Part shown: positions 42,895 to 51,024 of the stretch, in pieces
Numbering within the stretch: position 1 is the first letter of the stretch
How the letters are laid out: each line of letters opens with the position of its first letter
Source of the DNA: Desulfolutivibrio sulfodismutans DSM 3696
GTDB taxonomy: Bacteria > Desulfobacterota > Desulfovibrionia > Desulfovibrionales > Desulfovibrionaceae
Assembly: GCF_013376455.1 (NCBI RefSeq)
Contig: NZ_CP045504.1
Coordinates: forward strand, 496,001 to 560,000
Reading direction: 5' to 3'
Length of the DNA: 64,000 bases
The notes under the pieces: model-generated
What the model was told of the DNA's origin: nothing
What the model saw: only the letters and a program-made list of their open reading frames with translations
The model's database searches: none
Program-made: the position numbers and the translations under genes

Positions 42895-44761
42895 TCTTTT
42901 CGGCGGACAATACGGCGGCTCGAACTCTGGTCGTGAACTGGTCATTGATTCGTTTGCCGGAGGCGGCGGGGCGTCCTCCGGGATTCGTCAGGCTATTGGG
43001 CGTGATCCTGACGTGGCGCTCAACCATGATCCCATCGCCCTGGCCATCCACCGTGCCAACCACTCGGGCAGTCGCCACTACTGCCAGGATATTTTTTCCG
43101 TCGAGCCGAACCATGTCACCCGGGGCCTGCCCGTCGGACTTTTGTGGGCCAGCCCGGACTGCACCCATTTTTCCAAGGCCAAGGGTGGCGCACCAAAACG
43201 TGACTCCAAAATCCGTGACCTCGCATGGGCCGTCGTCAAATGGGCCAAGCAGGCCAGGCCCCGGGTCATCATCCTGGAAAACGTCGAGGAGTTCACGACC
43301 TGGGGGCCGCTTACCGACCGGGGCGAGATCATCAAGGATCGGGCGGGCGAGACGTTCCGGGCTTGGCTGCGGCAGTTGCGCCGTCTCGGATACCGGGTCG
43401 AGCACCGGGAGCTTCGGGCCTGCGACTACGGCGCGCCGACGATCCGGAAGCGGTTTTTCCTCATTGCCCGTTGCGACGGACGCCCCATCGTCTGGCCGGA
43501 GCCGACGCACGGCCCTGGCCGGGAGCATGCTTACCGCACGGCGGCGGACATCATTGACTGGTCCATCCCGTGTCCGTCGATTTTCGAGCGCAAGCGGCCG
43601 TTGGCCGAAAACACCCTGCGGCGCATCGCAGAGGGCATCCGGAGGTACGTCCTCAATGCGGCTGAACCGTTCATCGTGACCTACTACGGGCCGAAGCGCC
43701 CCGGGGACTTTCGGGGCAACGGCATCGGCGAGATGCTGGGAACGCAGACCACGGAAAACCGGCATGCTGTGGTGGCACCATACATCGTCAAGCCGAACCA
43801 CGCATACCCACATTTTCGGGGAAACTCGGTTGATGAGCCGCTGCGCACCGTGACCGCGAGCGAACCGGGCTTTGCCCTTGCGGCTCCGGTACTAGTCAGC
43901 CCTGCGCACAGCACAACCACCGGCCGCAGCAAATATGTTTGGGCCCCCCGGGAGCCCCTGCGCACGATCACCACAAGCCCGGATTTTGCGCTGGCCGTCC
44001 CTACTTTGATTCAGACCGGATATGGAGAGCGCCCGGGCCAATCGCCGCGCGCGCTGGATATCGGGAAACCGCTGGGCACCGTAGTGGCCGGTGGCGGCAA
44101 ACACGCCGTGGTGTCCGCCTTCCTGGCCCAGCATAACGGCGGCGCTCATAACGACCGGCTGGCCGGACGTCCTGCGGATGCGCCCCTGTCCACGGTCATG
44201 GGCACAGGCAGCCAGCAGGGTCTGGTGGCGGTCCATGTGCAACGTGATTTCGGAAACAGCGTCGGGCACCCGGTGTCCGCCCCGTGCGGCACGGTGACAT
44301 CCGGCGGAGGCGGCAAGTCCGGGCTGGTCGCCTCGCACCTGGTCAAGCTGCGCGGCACCTGCCGACACGGCCAGGCTGCAACCGAGTCCCTGTCAACGGT
44401 CACGGCCGGAGGGCTGCATATCGGGGAGGTCCGGGCTTTCCTGGTCAAGTATTTTGGGTGCGGCATCGGGCAGGATGCACGCGATCCGCTCCACACGGTC
44501 ACCACCAAGGACCGCTTCGGGCTCGTGACCGTCCAGGGCGAGGACTACGTCATCGCGGACATCGGCCTGCGCATGCTTTCGCCCCGGGAACTGTTTCTGG
44601 CTCAAGGGTTCCCGCCGGATTACGTCATCGATCCCGTCTACAACGGCAAGCCGCTTCCGAAGTCCAAGCAGGTCCGGGCCTGCGGCAACAGCGTGTGTCC
44701 GCCGCTGGCGGAAGCCCTGGTGCGCGCAAATTGCCACGACATGGCGGAGGTTGCGCCGTGA
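42887..44761 (+). CDS. C5-cytosine DNA methyltransferase with repetitive central region
   Basis: The 624-residue enzyme has C5-MTase motif I (DSFAGGGGASSG, 21-32), catalytic Cys92 in ASPDCTHFS (the PC dipeptide is DC), the ENVEEF motif (131-136), and C-terminal LSPRELFLAQGFPPDYVI and GNSVCPP motifs (about 564-605). Between about residues 281 and 548, eight imperfect repeats of 32-40 residues share the core P(L)xTVT followed by a hydrophobic VxxFL segment. Phage enzymes of this type protect DNA from host restriction. Its stop overlaps the next start (GTGA). Confidence 0.88.
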   Translation: MLDLFGGQYGGSNSGRELVIDSFAGGGGASSGIRQAIGRDPDVALNHDPIALAIHRANHSGSRHYCQDIFSVEPNHVTRGLPVGLLWASPDCTHFSKAKGGAPKRDSKIRDLAWAVVKWAKQARPRVIILENVEEFTTWGPLTDRGEIIKDRAGETFRAWLRQLRRLGYRVEHRELRACDYGAPTIRKRFFLIARCDGRPIVWPEPTHGPGREHAYRTAADIIDWSIPCPSIFERKRPLAENTLRRIAEGIRRYVLNAAEPFIVTYYGPKRPGDFRGNGIGEMLGTQTTENRHAVVAPYIVKPNHAYPHFRGNSVDEPLRTVTASEPGFALAAPVLVSPAHSTTTGRSKYVWAPREPLRTITTSPDFALAVPTLIQTGYGERPGQSPRALDIGKPLGTVVAGGGKHAVVSAFLAQHNGGAHNDRLAGRPADAPLSTVMGTGSQQGLVAVHVQRDFGNSVGHPVSAPCGTVTSGGGGKSGLVASHLVKLRGTCRHGQAATESLSTVTAGGLHIGEVRAFLVKYFGCGIGQDARDPLHTVTTKDRFGLVTVQGEDYVIADIGLRMLSPRELFLAQGFPPDYVIDPVYNGKPLPKSKQVRACGNSVCPPLAEALVRANCHDMAEVAP

Positions 44762-45045
44762 AACTCTTCCCCCACCGCGAACTCCGTTCCGCCCTGGCCC
44801 ATGCGGCCGCAGGCGGTCAGGCCCTTCTGGTCCACGCCTGGGGCGGCCCGAGCCGGTACGCCTGTTTCGACGGCGCGGCCGAGATCGGGAAACTCTTCGA
44901 TCAAAACCGGGCGAGACTCGCGGCCACGGCCCAGCGGCTCGGGGTGCGGCGCATCAAAGTGGATCGGCCCGGGCAGCCGGGCCAGCATGTGGATCTGGTC
45001 GGCGGGCCGCTGGCCAAAGCGAAACAGGAGGCGACAGCGTCATGA
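44758..45045 (+). CDS. Hypothetical phage protein
   Basis: A 95-residue basic frame whose GTG overlaps the methyltransferase stop and whose stop overlaps the next gene by four bases. It has a compact N-terminal fold-like stretch (ALLVHAWGGPSRYACFDG) and Arg-rich C-terminus. No family recognised; the overlaps on both sides support coding. Confidence 0.55.
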   Translation: MKLFPHRELRSALAHAAAGGQALLVHAWGGPSRYACFDGAAEIGKLFDQNRARLAATAQRLGVRRIKVDRPGQPGQHVDLVGGPLAKAKQEATAS

Positions 45046-45509
45046 CCACCCAACTCACCCTCTTCACCCCGCCCCCGGCCGCGCCCGTCGCCCCGGCCGT
45101 CCCGTCCGGCCGCTATTTCCGCGACGGCCGGTTCGTGCTGCCCGAGGGCGAACGGCAGCCGTCGAAAGGCCTGTTTTGCATCATGGACCCGGCGGGCGCG
45201 CCCCAGGACGCCCTGCGCATCCTGGTGGTCTACGACTATGACCGTCGCACCCAGCGGACGGTGGCCCTGGAATGTCCGGCGCTCAATCGTCGCTGGGAGG
45301 CTGGCGACGACTGGTGCGGCAACGCCTTTGATCCGTGCCACGCGGCCATCCTGGCCTGGGCCGCCGCCGAGCTGGGCCTGTCGCCCGATGTGCTGGGGCC
45401 GCTGTGCTACACCACCAGCGCCTGGGCTGGCGAGGATCGGGCCGTCATCCGCGACGAGCCGCACCTGGGGCCGATCCGCGAGCGCGTGGAGAGGAGGGGC
45501 CGGAGATGA
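45042..45509 (+). CDS. Hypothetical phage protein
   Basis: The 155-residue frame is tightly overlapped on both sides (four bases each). It has a Pro/Ala-rich start, then a domain with LFCIMDPAGAPQDALRIL and a WAGEDRAVIRDE segment. No family recognised. Confidence 0.55.
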   Translation: MTTQLTLFTPPPAAPVAPAVPSGRYFRDGRFVLPEGERQPSKGLFCIMDPAGAPQDALRILVVYDYDRRTQRTVALECPALNRRWEAGDDWCGNAFDPCHAAILAWAAAELGLSPDVLGPLCYTTSAWAGEDRAVIRDEPHLGPIRERVERRGRR

Positions 45510-46135
45510 GAGATGAATGGAGACAGATCCCGGATTTCCCGGCCTACGAGGTCAACCGGCGGGGCATCGTGCGCAAGGTGGGATCGGGCTATCGGCCCAG
45601 CCGCAACGGCCGCAAATATCAACTGTGGGATGGGTCGCTGACAAATGTGTACTACCCGCACGAGCTGGTGGCCCTGGCGTTTGGTGACGACGCCGCTGCG
45701 CCGCCAGCCTCGGCCGTCCCGGCCGAACCTCCGGCGTGCGAAATCCAGCCGTCGACCCCGTGGCCCAGGCCCGAAAAACCGCAGTCAGGCAACTCCCTGG
45801 CCGAAGAAAACGCGGACCTGAAACGTGTGCTCGAGGCTGCGAAAAACGAGACCGAGACCCTGAAACGTGTGCTCGAGGCTGCGAAAATCGAGACCGAGGC
45901 CCTGCAGCGCGAGATCGAGGCGGTGAAAGACGAGAACTACGAGCTGAAAAGCGAGGTCGAGCGGCTGCAAAAAATGCGAGACGTCACCGATTTTCGCGCC
46001 CAGAGAGTGCGCCGCTCGACAACCGTCACGGCCTTTGCCGACGAAAACGCGGCCCTGCAGCGCGAAAACGAGCGGTTGCGGCGCCTGGTCGACGAATACG
46101 AGGCCGAGCGGGCCGTGTACGCCGTGGCCCTGTGA
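45506..46135 (+). CDS. NUMOD4-like domain fused to coiled coil
   Basis: The 209-residue protein begins with EWRQIPDFPAYEVNRRGIVR (residues 4-23), a good match to the NUMOD4 DNA-binding motif of homing HNH nucleases, but no HNH motif follows. Instead a Pro-rich linker and a long coiled coil (about 95-205) occur, with two copies of the unit LKRVLEAAKNETET (about 105-132). At the DNA level the unit is a 42-base tandem duplication (45818-45901). GGAG lies directly before the ATG. Confidence 0.62.
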   Translation: MRDEWRQIPDFPAYEVNRRGIVRKVGSGYRPSRNGRKYQLWDGSLTNVYYPHELVALAFGDDAAAPPASAVPAEPPACEIQPSTPWPRPEKPQSGNSLAEENADLKRVLEAAKNETETLKRVLEAAKIETEALQREIEAVKDENYELKSEVERLQKMRDVTDFRAQRVRRSTTVTAFADENAALQRENERLRRLVDEYEAERAVYAVAL

Positions 46136-46217
46136 GGTGGTGATGACCAACGACCTGGGACAGACAGCCGAGCTGGAGGCGCGCCCCCGCCTCCCCAATT
46201 TTGGGGCGGCCACCCCC

Positions 46218-46246
46218 TTGACTTCCGGCCGCGTTTCGGGTTTGGC
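46218..46246 (+). promoter_or_regulatory. Possible promoter of antirepressor module A
   Basis: TTGACT (46218-46223) and TTTGGC (46241-46246) are 17 bases apart; module B has TTGACA (61715-61720) and TTTGGC at the same spacing although the sequence between differs. Transcription would start at about 46253, the first base of the leader's pairing site. The -10 is a poor match. Confidence 0.4.
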
Positions 46247-46252
46247 TGGTGG

Positions 46253-46440
46253 CCCCAACGTAGCGTGGCCGTCCGTCGCCACGATCCGGTCCCAAGCCGG
46301 GTTGAAGAACGGATGTTTTGTTTTTGTCGCCAAGCATCTTCCTTTGGGAGAGGCAAGCAATCGGCGACAGCCTGACGTCCGGTGTTCCGCGAGGACCCGG
46401 CCGCGCTACGCGGGGGAGCGTCAGGCTGTCGCCTTTTTTC
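46253..46440 (+). ncRNA. C4-like antisense RNA leader of module A
   Basis: GGCGACAGCCTGACG (46363-46377) and CGTCAGGCTGTCGCC (46419-46433) form a perfect 15-bp hairpin followed by six Ts. Its loop holds GGCCGCGCTACGCGGGGG (46399-46416), which pairs with the 5' end of the leader (46253-46270, CCCC-AA-CGTAGCG-T-GGCC) and, more weakly, with 46452-46468, where CGTAGCG abuts and shares one base with the GAGGTG ribosome site of the next gene. This is the logic of the C4 antisense RNA of phages P1 and P7, which blocks antirepressor synthesis. Confidence 0.72.
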
Positions 46441-46472
46441 GTGCCCAAAATCCCAACGTAGCGAGGTGCCTT

Positions 46473-46745
46473 GTGAAAATCGACTTTTCCCCCCTTTCCC
46501 CGGCAGATGGCAAAGGACTGAAAACGGTGGTTCTGTCCCACTTCCTGGAAACCCTTGGCGACGTGCACCGGTACTACATGCGGTTCGAGGCGCGCTCGGC
46601 CCGGGTGTGGATTCTGGCCGAATGCCTGGGCTACGCCCTGGCCATCTGCCGGGCGCTTTTGGCCGAACGCGGGGACTGCTTCCTGAACTTGAGCGCGTCC
46701 GGCGAGACCTGCCGGGTCGTGGAACCGGAAGGGAGGGCGTCATGA
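46473..46745 (+). CDS. Hypothetical protein, first gene of antirepressor module A
   Basis: A 90-residue protein starting at GTG 46473 with GAGGTG (46463-46468) upstream, overlapped by the C4-like target site. It is helical, with VVLSHFLETLGDVHRYYMRF and WILAECLGYALAICRALL segments, and occurs again in module B with one residue changed (PADGKG to PADGNG). The position matches the small icd gene of the P1 operon, but homology to it is not visible. Overlaps the next gene by four bases. Confidence 0.7.
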   Translation: MKIDFSPLSPADGKGLKTVVLSHFLETLGDVHRYYMRFEARSARVWILAECLGYALAICRALLAERGDCFLNLSASGETCRVVEPEGRAS

Positions 46746-47005
46746 AGCGCGACACCATCCAGGTTCCGGCCGCCACCCTCACGGACGCGGCCTCGGCCGT
46801 CGCCGGGCACACCTTCGCCCTGGAGGCCCTGGCCACCATGCTGGATTGCGTGGCCGACACCCGGCCCCAGGACACCCTTGTGGACTGCGCGTTCGGGGCG
46901 GGGACCATTTTGCGGAGTCTGGCCCGGGACGTGCGGGGGGTCGGCGACGACCTCCACGGGCTGGCGTATCCAACGGGATTTTCCAAACTGGAGGTGGTGA
47001 AGTGA
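46742..47005 (+). CDS. Hypothetical protein, second gene of antirepressor module A
   Basis: An 87-residue protein, identical in module B. It contains ALEALATMLDCVADTRPQD and CAFGAGTILRSLARDVRG segments and no recognised domain. Overlaps by four bases at both ends, so the three genes are translationally coupled. Confidence 0.68.
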   Translation: MKRDTIQVPAATLTDAASAVAGHTFALEALATMLDCVADTRPQDTLVDCAFGAGTILRSLARDVRGVGDDLHGLAYPTGFSKLEVVK

Positions 47006-47754
47006 ACGCGGTGCAGCCTTTTTACTTCGACGGCCACGAGGTCCGGACCATCCAGGACGAACAGGGAGAGCCCTGGTTCTTGGTCAAGGACGTGTGCGCA
47101 GTCTTGGAACTTGGGAACGTAACGGAGGCTACTCGTCGTCTCGACGAGGACGAAAGGGGTTCAGTAGTCCTGAACACCTTGGGCGGACCCCAGTCAATGG
47201 CTACAGTCTCCGAGTCCGGGCTGTACTCCCTGATATTCACCAGCCGCAAGCCCGAGGCCCGGGCGTTCCGGAAGTGGGTGACCGGGACGGTGCTCCCGGC
47301 CATCCGCAAGACCGGGCGCTTCGAGGCCCGGCCGGAGGCGGCCCGGGAGATTCCGCCCCACGTCCGGACCATCCCGCCCAGCCTGCGGGCGCAGATCATG
47401 CACAGCGCCACCCAGGCGGCCCGGATGTTCAGCGGCGGCAGCGGCGACGTGTACGAGCACTTCCACCGGCTGTGCGACCTGATTTGCGCCGGACCGGCCC
47501 AGTTCAATTCCACCACCGCGTCCTACGAGGGCGTTTTTAACGAATGGGCGGACCGGTCCCTGGTCCGGGACCAGTTTGCCCGGGTGCAGTGCAAGGATCT
47601 GTACGCGTCGTTTGTGGAGTGGTGCGAGTCCCAGGGGCACATTGCGCCGAGCCTGCGGCGGTTCGGGGCCTGGATGCGCGACAACTACGCCCGCTACGAT
47701 TCGCGGGTGATCTACTATTGCGGCATCCGGCTGGCCAGCAGTCTGCCGCAATAA
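47002..47754 (+). CDS. BRO-N domain antirepressor A
   Basis: The 250-residue protein has an N-terminal BRO-N domain (about residues 8-105, with PWFLVKDVCAVLEL, DEDERGSVV and FRKWVTGTVLPAIRKTGRF), the hallmark of phage antirepressors that bind and inactivate a repressor. The C-terminal 50 residues (VQCKDLYASFVEWCES...SRVIYYCGIRL) match the end of the D5 helicase. GTG 47002 overlaps the previous stop. Confidence 0.82.
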   Translation: MNAVQPFYFDGHEVRTIQDEQGEPWFLVKDVCAVLELGNVTEATRRLDEDERGSVVLNTLGGPQSMATVSESGLYSLIFTSRKPEARAFRKWVTGTVLPAIRKTGRFEARPEAAREIPPHVRTIPPSLRAQIMHSATQAARMFSGGSGDVYEHFHRLCDLICAGPAQFNSTTASYEGVFNEWADRSLVRDQFARVQCKDLYASFVEWCESQGHIAPSLRRFGAWMRDNYARYDSRVIYYCGIRLASSLPQ

Positions 47755-47827
47755 CGACGTCCGGGGCGGGTCGGGAAACCGGTCCGCCCCGGCCCACGGA
47801 ACGGAATGCAGTCGGCGGGAGAGGACA

Positions 47828-48454
47828 ATGGAAACGGCGCAAGACAAAAAAAACGACCCGGCCCCGCCCGTGGTGGCCGATCGGATCGGCAAACTCCCGG
47901 CCGTGCTGGCCTACCTGGAGCGCAACGGCTGGAAGATCCGAAAGACCAAGTTGTACGCGGACAAAAAAAAGGGCCTGCTTCGCGTGCAGCCCGACGGCAT
48001 GGTCCTGCGCGCCGACGCCGACGCCTACGCCGCCGGAAACCTGGCCCCGGCCGACGCCGCCCCGGGCGCCGACGACGTGGACACCCTGCGCATGAAGCGT
48101 GAGCTTCTGGCCGAAGAACTGGCCCTCAAACGGGAGATCAACGAGCGCACGCGGTTCCGCAACCAGCGGGAACGCGGCGAACTGCTGTCACGGGACGAGG
48201 TGGACCAGCAGCTCGTGGGCGCGGTGACGGTTTTGCGCGCGTCGCTGCGGCAGTGGATCTACACCAACGCGAGCGAGATGGTGGCCATGGTCGGCGGCGA
48301 CCCGAAAAAAATCGACGAGGTGGTGCATTTCTTCGTGACCGCCAGCAACGATTTTTTCAATTCCTTCGCCCGCCGCCGGGATTTCGAGATCGAGATCGAC
48401 GACCCCGAGGGCCTGGACGGTCCCGGGACGGATGAGGGGGAGGACGCCGCGTGA
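47828..48454 (+). CDS. Terminase small subunit-like protein
   Basis: The 208-residue protein lies just before the terminase large subunit and overlaps it by four bases. Residues about 10-70 look like a winged-helix region (LPAVLAYLERNGWKIRKTKLY), then a long helix (LRMKRELLAEELALKREINERT, in two parts) and an acidic tail, the layout of Nu1/DUF1441-type small terminases that recognise pac or cos DNA. Confidence 0.72.
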   Translation: METAQDKKNDPAPPVVADRIGKLPAVLAYLERNGWKIRKTKLYADKKKGLLRVQPDGMVLRADADAYAAGNLAPADAAPGADDVDTLRMKRELLAEELALKREINERTRFRNQRERGELLSRDEVDQQLVGAVTVLRASLRQWIYTNASEMVAMVGGDPKKIDEVVHFFVTASNDFFNSFARRRDFEIEIDDPEGLDGPGTDEGEDAA

Positions 48455-50433
48455 CCGATCCCGCGCGCTGGCTCGTGCCGCCCCCGAAAAAAACGCCCGA
48501 GCGCGTCCAGGGCGATGCAGCGTGGTTGCGCTCCATCGGCCTGTCCGGCATCCCGCGCGGGAAATTCGCCTTCTGGTTTTCCGGGACCGTGCGCAGCGCA
48601 TTCCGGGCCCCTTCGGGCATCCTGCCGTCGCAGTGGGCCGAGCGGTATTTCGTGGTCACGGAAGGCTCGCGGCCCGGGCCATGGCGCAACGCCAACGCCC
48701 CGTACCTGGCCGGGATCATGGACGCCTGGGCCGAACCCTACGTGCGCGACGTGGCGGTCTGCGCCGCGCCGCAGCTCGGCAAATCCAAAATCGCCGAGAT
48801 CATCCTGGGCTACATCGCCGACCGCGACCCGGCCCTGGCCCAGTACATCGTCCCGGACGAGGCCACGGCCGACGATCTGGTGGAGGACCGCCTCAAGCCC
48901 ATGTTTTCGGCCTCGCCCCGGCTGGCCTCCCTGACCACGGGCAAACCCGGCGACATGACCAAAAAGCGGCTCAAGCTCAAGAATATGAGCATTCAGTTGG
49001 CCTGGGCCGGGTCCGTGACGCGGATAGCCCGGGTCGCCGCCAAGTACCAGTTCAAGGACGAGGTGGACAAATTCCCGTTCACCCCGTCAAAAAAAGAGGC
49101 ATCATCCGACGCGCTCATCAAAAAACGGCAGCGGACGTTCCGCTGGGATCGCAAGGCGCTGGATATTTCCACCCCGACAACGGAGACCGGCCCGATCTGG
49201 CTGGCTTGGCTGCGCGCCAACGCCCGGTTTTACTGGTTTGCGCGGTGCCCGGACTGCGGCTGTGAGCAACGGTTGGTGTCGGCGGACCAGGACGGTCGGC
49301 CGCGTCTGCGCTGGCCTGACGACGTCCGTGATCCGGACAAGGTCCAGGACGAAGGGTTGGCTTGGTACGAATGCGAGCGGTGCGGCGCCCGCTGGGACGA
49401 CGTCCGGCGCGACCGGGCCGTGGCCCATGGCGTGTGGCGCGAGGAGCGCACGGGGCTTGAGCTTTTCGCCCACCTGCGGCGGTATCGGCCGCCGCGCATC
49501 GCCTTCCATTTGTCGGCGCTGTACTCGCCGTTCGTCTCCCTGTCCGAGTCGGCGGCGGCGCTTCTGAAAGGCACGAAGGATAAGGTCGCGCTCAAGGACT
49601 ACTGCAACGGCTATGAGGCGACGCCCTGGCGCGACTACACGGCCGAGCGGGCCGAAAAGGCCATCCTGGCCCTGGCCGACGAACGCCCGCGCGGGCTGGT
49701 TCCGGGAGGCGGCCGGGTGGCCTGTCTGGTGGCCGGGGTGGACACCCAGCAGGACGGATTCGTCTACGTGATCCGGGCCGTGGGCTGGGGCATGGAGCGC
49801 GAGACCTGGCTGGTGCGCGAGGGCCTGGTGGACAGCTTCGAGGCCCTGGCCCGGGTGCTGTGGCAGGATACCTACCGCGACGCGGCGGGCAACGACCATC
49901 AGGTCCGGCTGGTGGTGCAGGATTCCCAGGGCGACAAGACGTCCGACGTCTACGATTTCTGCGTTGCCAACCGGGGCCGCATCCTGGCCTACAAGGGCGA
50001 GCGGCGCATGTCTCGGCCGTTTTCGTTCACGAACATCGAGTTTTACCCGGGCGACACGCGGCCGATCCCCGGCGGACTCAAGCTGCTGCGGGTGGACACC
50101 ACGTTTTTCAAGAACCGGCTGTCCGGCAAACTGGCGATCCTGCCCACGGATCCCGGGTCGTTTCATCTCCACGCCGAAGCCACGGACGATTACGCCCGGC
50201 AGATGTGCGCCGAATACTGGGACGAGGACGAGGCGGCGTGGCTGTGCCCGCCCAAGCGGGCGAACCATTTCTGGGACTGCGAGGTCATGGCCCTGGTGGC
50301 GGCCGAGGTGCTGGGCGTGCAGCACTGGTCCCCGGACGACGAGGTCGAGGACGAGCCGGAGGAGGATCCGGCCCAGGATGGCGGCGGTGGGCATTCGGGC
50401 CTGCCCGGCTGGTTCCAGAACAGGAGGCGGTGA
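48451..50433 (+). CDS. Terminase large subunit (GpA family)
   Basis: The 660-residue packaging ATPase/nuclease has a GpA-type N-terminus, a Walker-A-like VCAAPQLGKSK (about 107-117), a zinc-ribbon in the nuclease linker (CPDCGCEQ, about 266-273, and CERCGARW, about 308-315), and acidic nuclease residues in VAGVDTQQDGFVYVI (about 425-440) and NHFWDCEVMAL (about 609-619). It cuts concatemers and pumps DNA into the head. Confidence 0.93.
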   Translation: MTDPARWLVPPPKKTPERVQGDAAWLRSIGLSGIPRGKFAFWFSGTVRSAFRAPSGILPSQWAERYFVVTEGSRPGPWRNANAPYLAGIMDAWAEPYVRDVAVCAAPQLGKSKIAEIILGYIADRDPALAQYIVPDEATADDLVEDRLKPMFSASPRLASLTTGKPGDMTKKRLKLKNMSIQLAWAGSVTRIARVAAKYQFKDEVDKFPFTPSKKEASSDALIKKRQRTFRWDRKALDISTPTTETGPIWLAWLRANARFYWFARCPDCGCEQRLVSADQDGRPRLRWPDDVRDPDKVQDEGLAWYECERCGARWDDVRRDRAVAHGVWREERTGLELFAHLRRYRPPRIAFHLSALYSPFVSLSESAAALLKGTKDKVALKDYCNGYEATPWRDYTAERAEKAILALADERPRGLVPGGGRVACLVAGVDTQQDGFVYVIRAVGWGMERETWLVREGLVDSFEALARVLWQDTYRDAAGNDHQVRLVVQDSQGDKTSDVYDFCVANRGRILAYKGERRMSRPFSFTNIEFYPGDTRPIPGGLKLLRVDTTFFKNRLSGKLAILPTDPGSFHLHAEATDDYARQMCAEYWDEDEAAWLCPPKRANHFWDCEVMALVAAEVLGVQHWSPDDEVEDEPEEDPAQDGGGGHSGLPGWFQNRRR

Positions 50434-50627
50434 TGGCCGAGATGGTGGTCAACATGGCGCGGGTACGCGAGTTGCTGGGGTGCAGCCGGTCGCATGTCTA
50501 CCGGCTGGTGGAGCGCGGGGAACTCCGGGCAATAAAAGTCGGCGATTCCAGGGGGTTGCGCGTCTATCTCTCGTCTGTTGAATCCTTTAAGCGTCGTCGG
50601 GAAATCCATCCGGACGAGGCCGCCTGA
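50433..50627 (+). CDS. Small helix-turn-helix protein
   Basis: The 64-residue protein has the excisionase/AlpA-like pattern VRELLGCSRSHVYRLVERGELRAIKVG (in two parts, about residues 11-37). It overlaps the terminase stop (TGATG). Its place between terminase and the head-joining gene is unusual for an excisionase and may mean a packaging or regulatory role. Confidence 0.7.
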   Translation: MAEMVVNMARVRELLGCSRSHVYRLVERGELRAIKVGDSRGLRVYLSSVESFKRRREIHPDEAA

Positions 50628-50766
50628 AACTTTTTTTTGCCGCGTTTTGACGAGACGACGGGCCACGGGCTGAAAAGCCTTGTGGCCCGTTGCTTTTCGG
50701 GAAATTTCGGGCCAAAAAATTGTGTCTCTCATGTCGCCAAGGTGTTCTCATGTCTCTGACCGCACC

Positions 50767-51024
50767 ATGGCTTTTGTGTATCCGGGCCGCATGTTCGCCC
50801 TGTACTCCGATGCCGATCTTGCCGATCTGATCGCCGAAATTAAAGCCGCTGTGCCCAAAGTGGTGCGCGGCCAGCGGGTGACCATCGGCAATGACTCCTT
50901 TGACCGTACCACCCTCAATGATCTGTATGCATTCGGGAGCGCCCTGGCCCGGGAAAAAGCTTTTCGTGAGGGAAGATCGCGGACGACAAGCCTGATCCCG
51001 TCCCGCCCCGGGGGGTGCCTGTGA
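50767..51024 (+). CDS. gpW-like head-tail joining protein
   Basis: The 85-residue protein has the gpW pattern YSDADLADLIAEIKAAVPKV and VTIGNDSFDRTTLNDLYAFG (about residues 13-52). gpW sits at the head vertex and joins the connector to the tail. Its ribosome site is not clear; ATG 50731 is an alternative. It overlaps the portal gene by four bases. Confidence 0.7.
   Translation: MAFVYPGRMFALYSDADLADLIAEIKAAVPKVVRGQRVTIGNDSFDRTTLNDLYAFGSALAREKAFREGRSRTTSLIPSRPGGCL

Larger units (their letters stand above)
46234..47042 (+). repeat. Direct repeat, copy A of the antirepressor module
   Basis: This 809-base segment recurs at 61731-62532. The two copies are almost identical in the two small genes and at the antirepressor start, but differ at the RNA pairing sites (see findings). 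Confidence 0.93.

Noticed and set aside
42134-43813. Long leftward frame over primase and methyltransferase genes
   Set aside because: Pro/Arg-rich shadow without domain features or ribosome site.
45818-45901. Tandem 42-base repeat as a CRISPR array
   Set aside because: Only two units, no spacers, and it is in frame inside a coiled coil.
46253-46468. Reading the paired direct repeats as a recombinase crossover site or a transposon with internal guide
   Set aside because: No recombinase or transposase is present, and position next to a ribosome site with a terminator-like hairpin fits a C4-type antisense RNA better. It is not fully excluded.
46143-46745. A long frame from ATG 46143 through the C4-like leader into the 90-residue gene
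   Set aside because: In copy B the equivalent frame is stopped upstream of the GTG, and the leader is explained by RNA pairing. The open frame in copy A is accidental.
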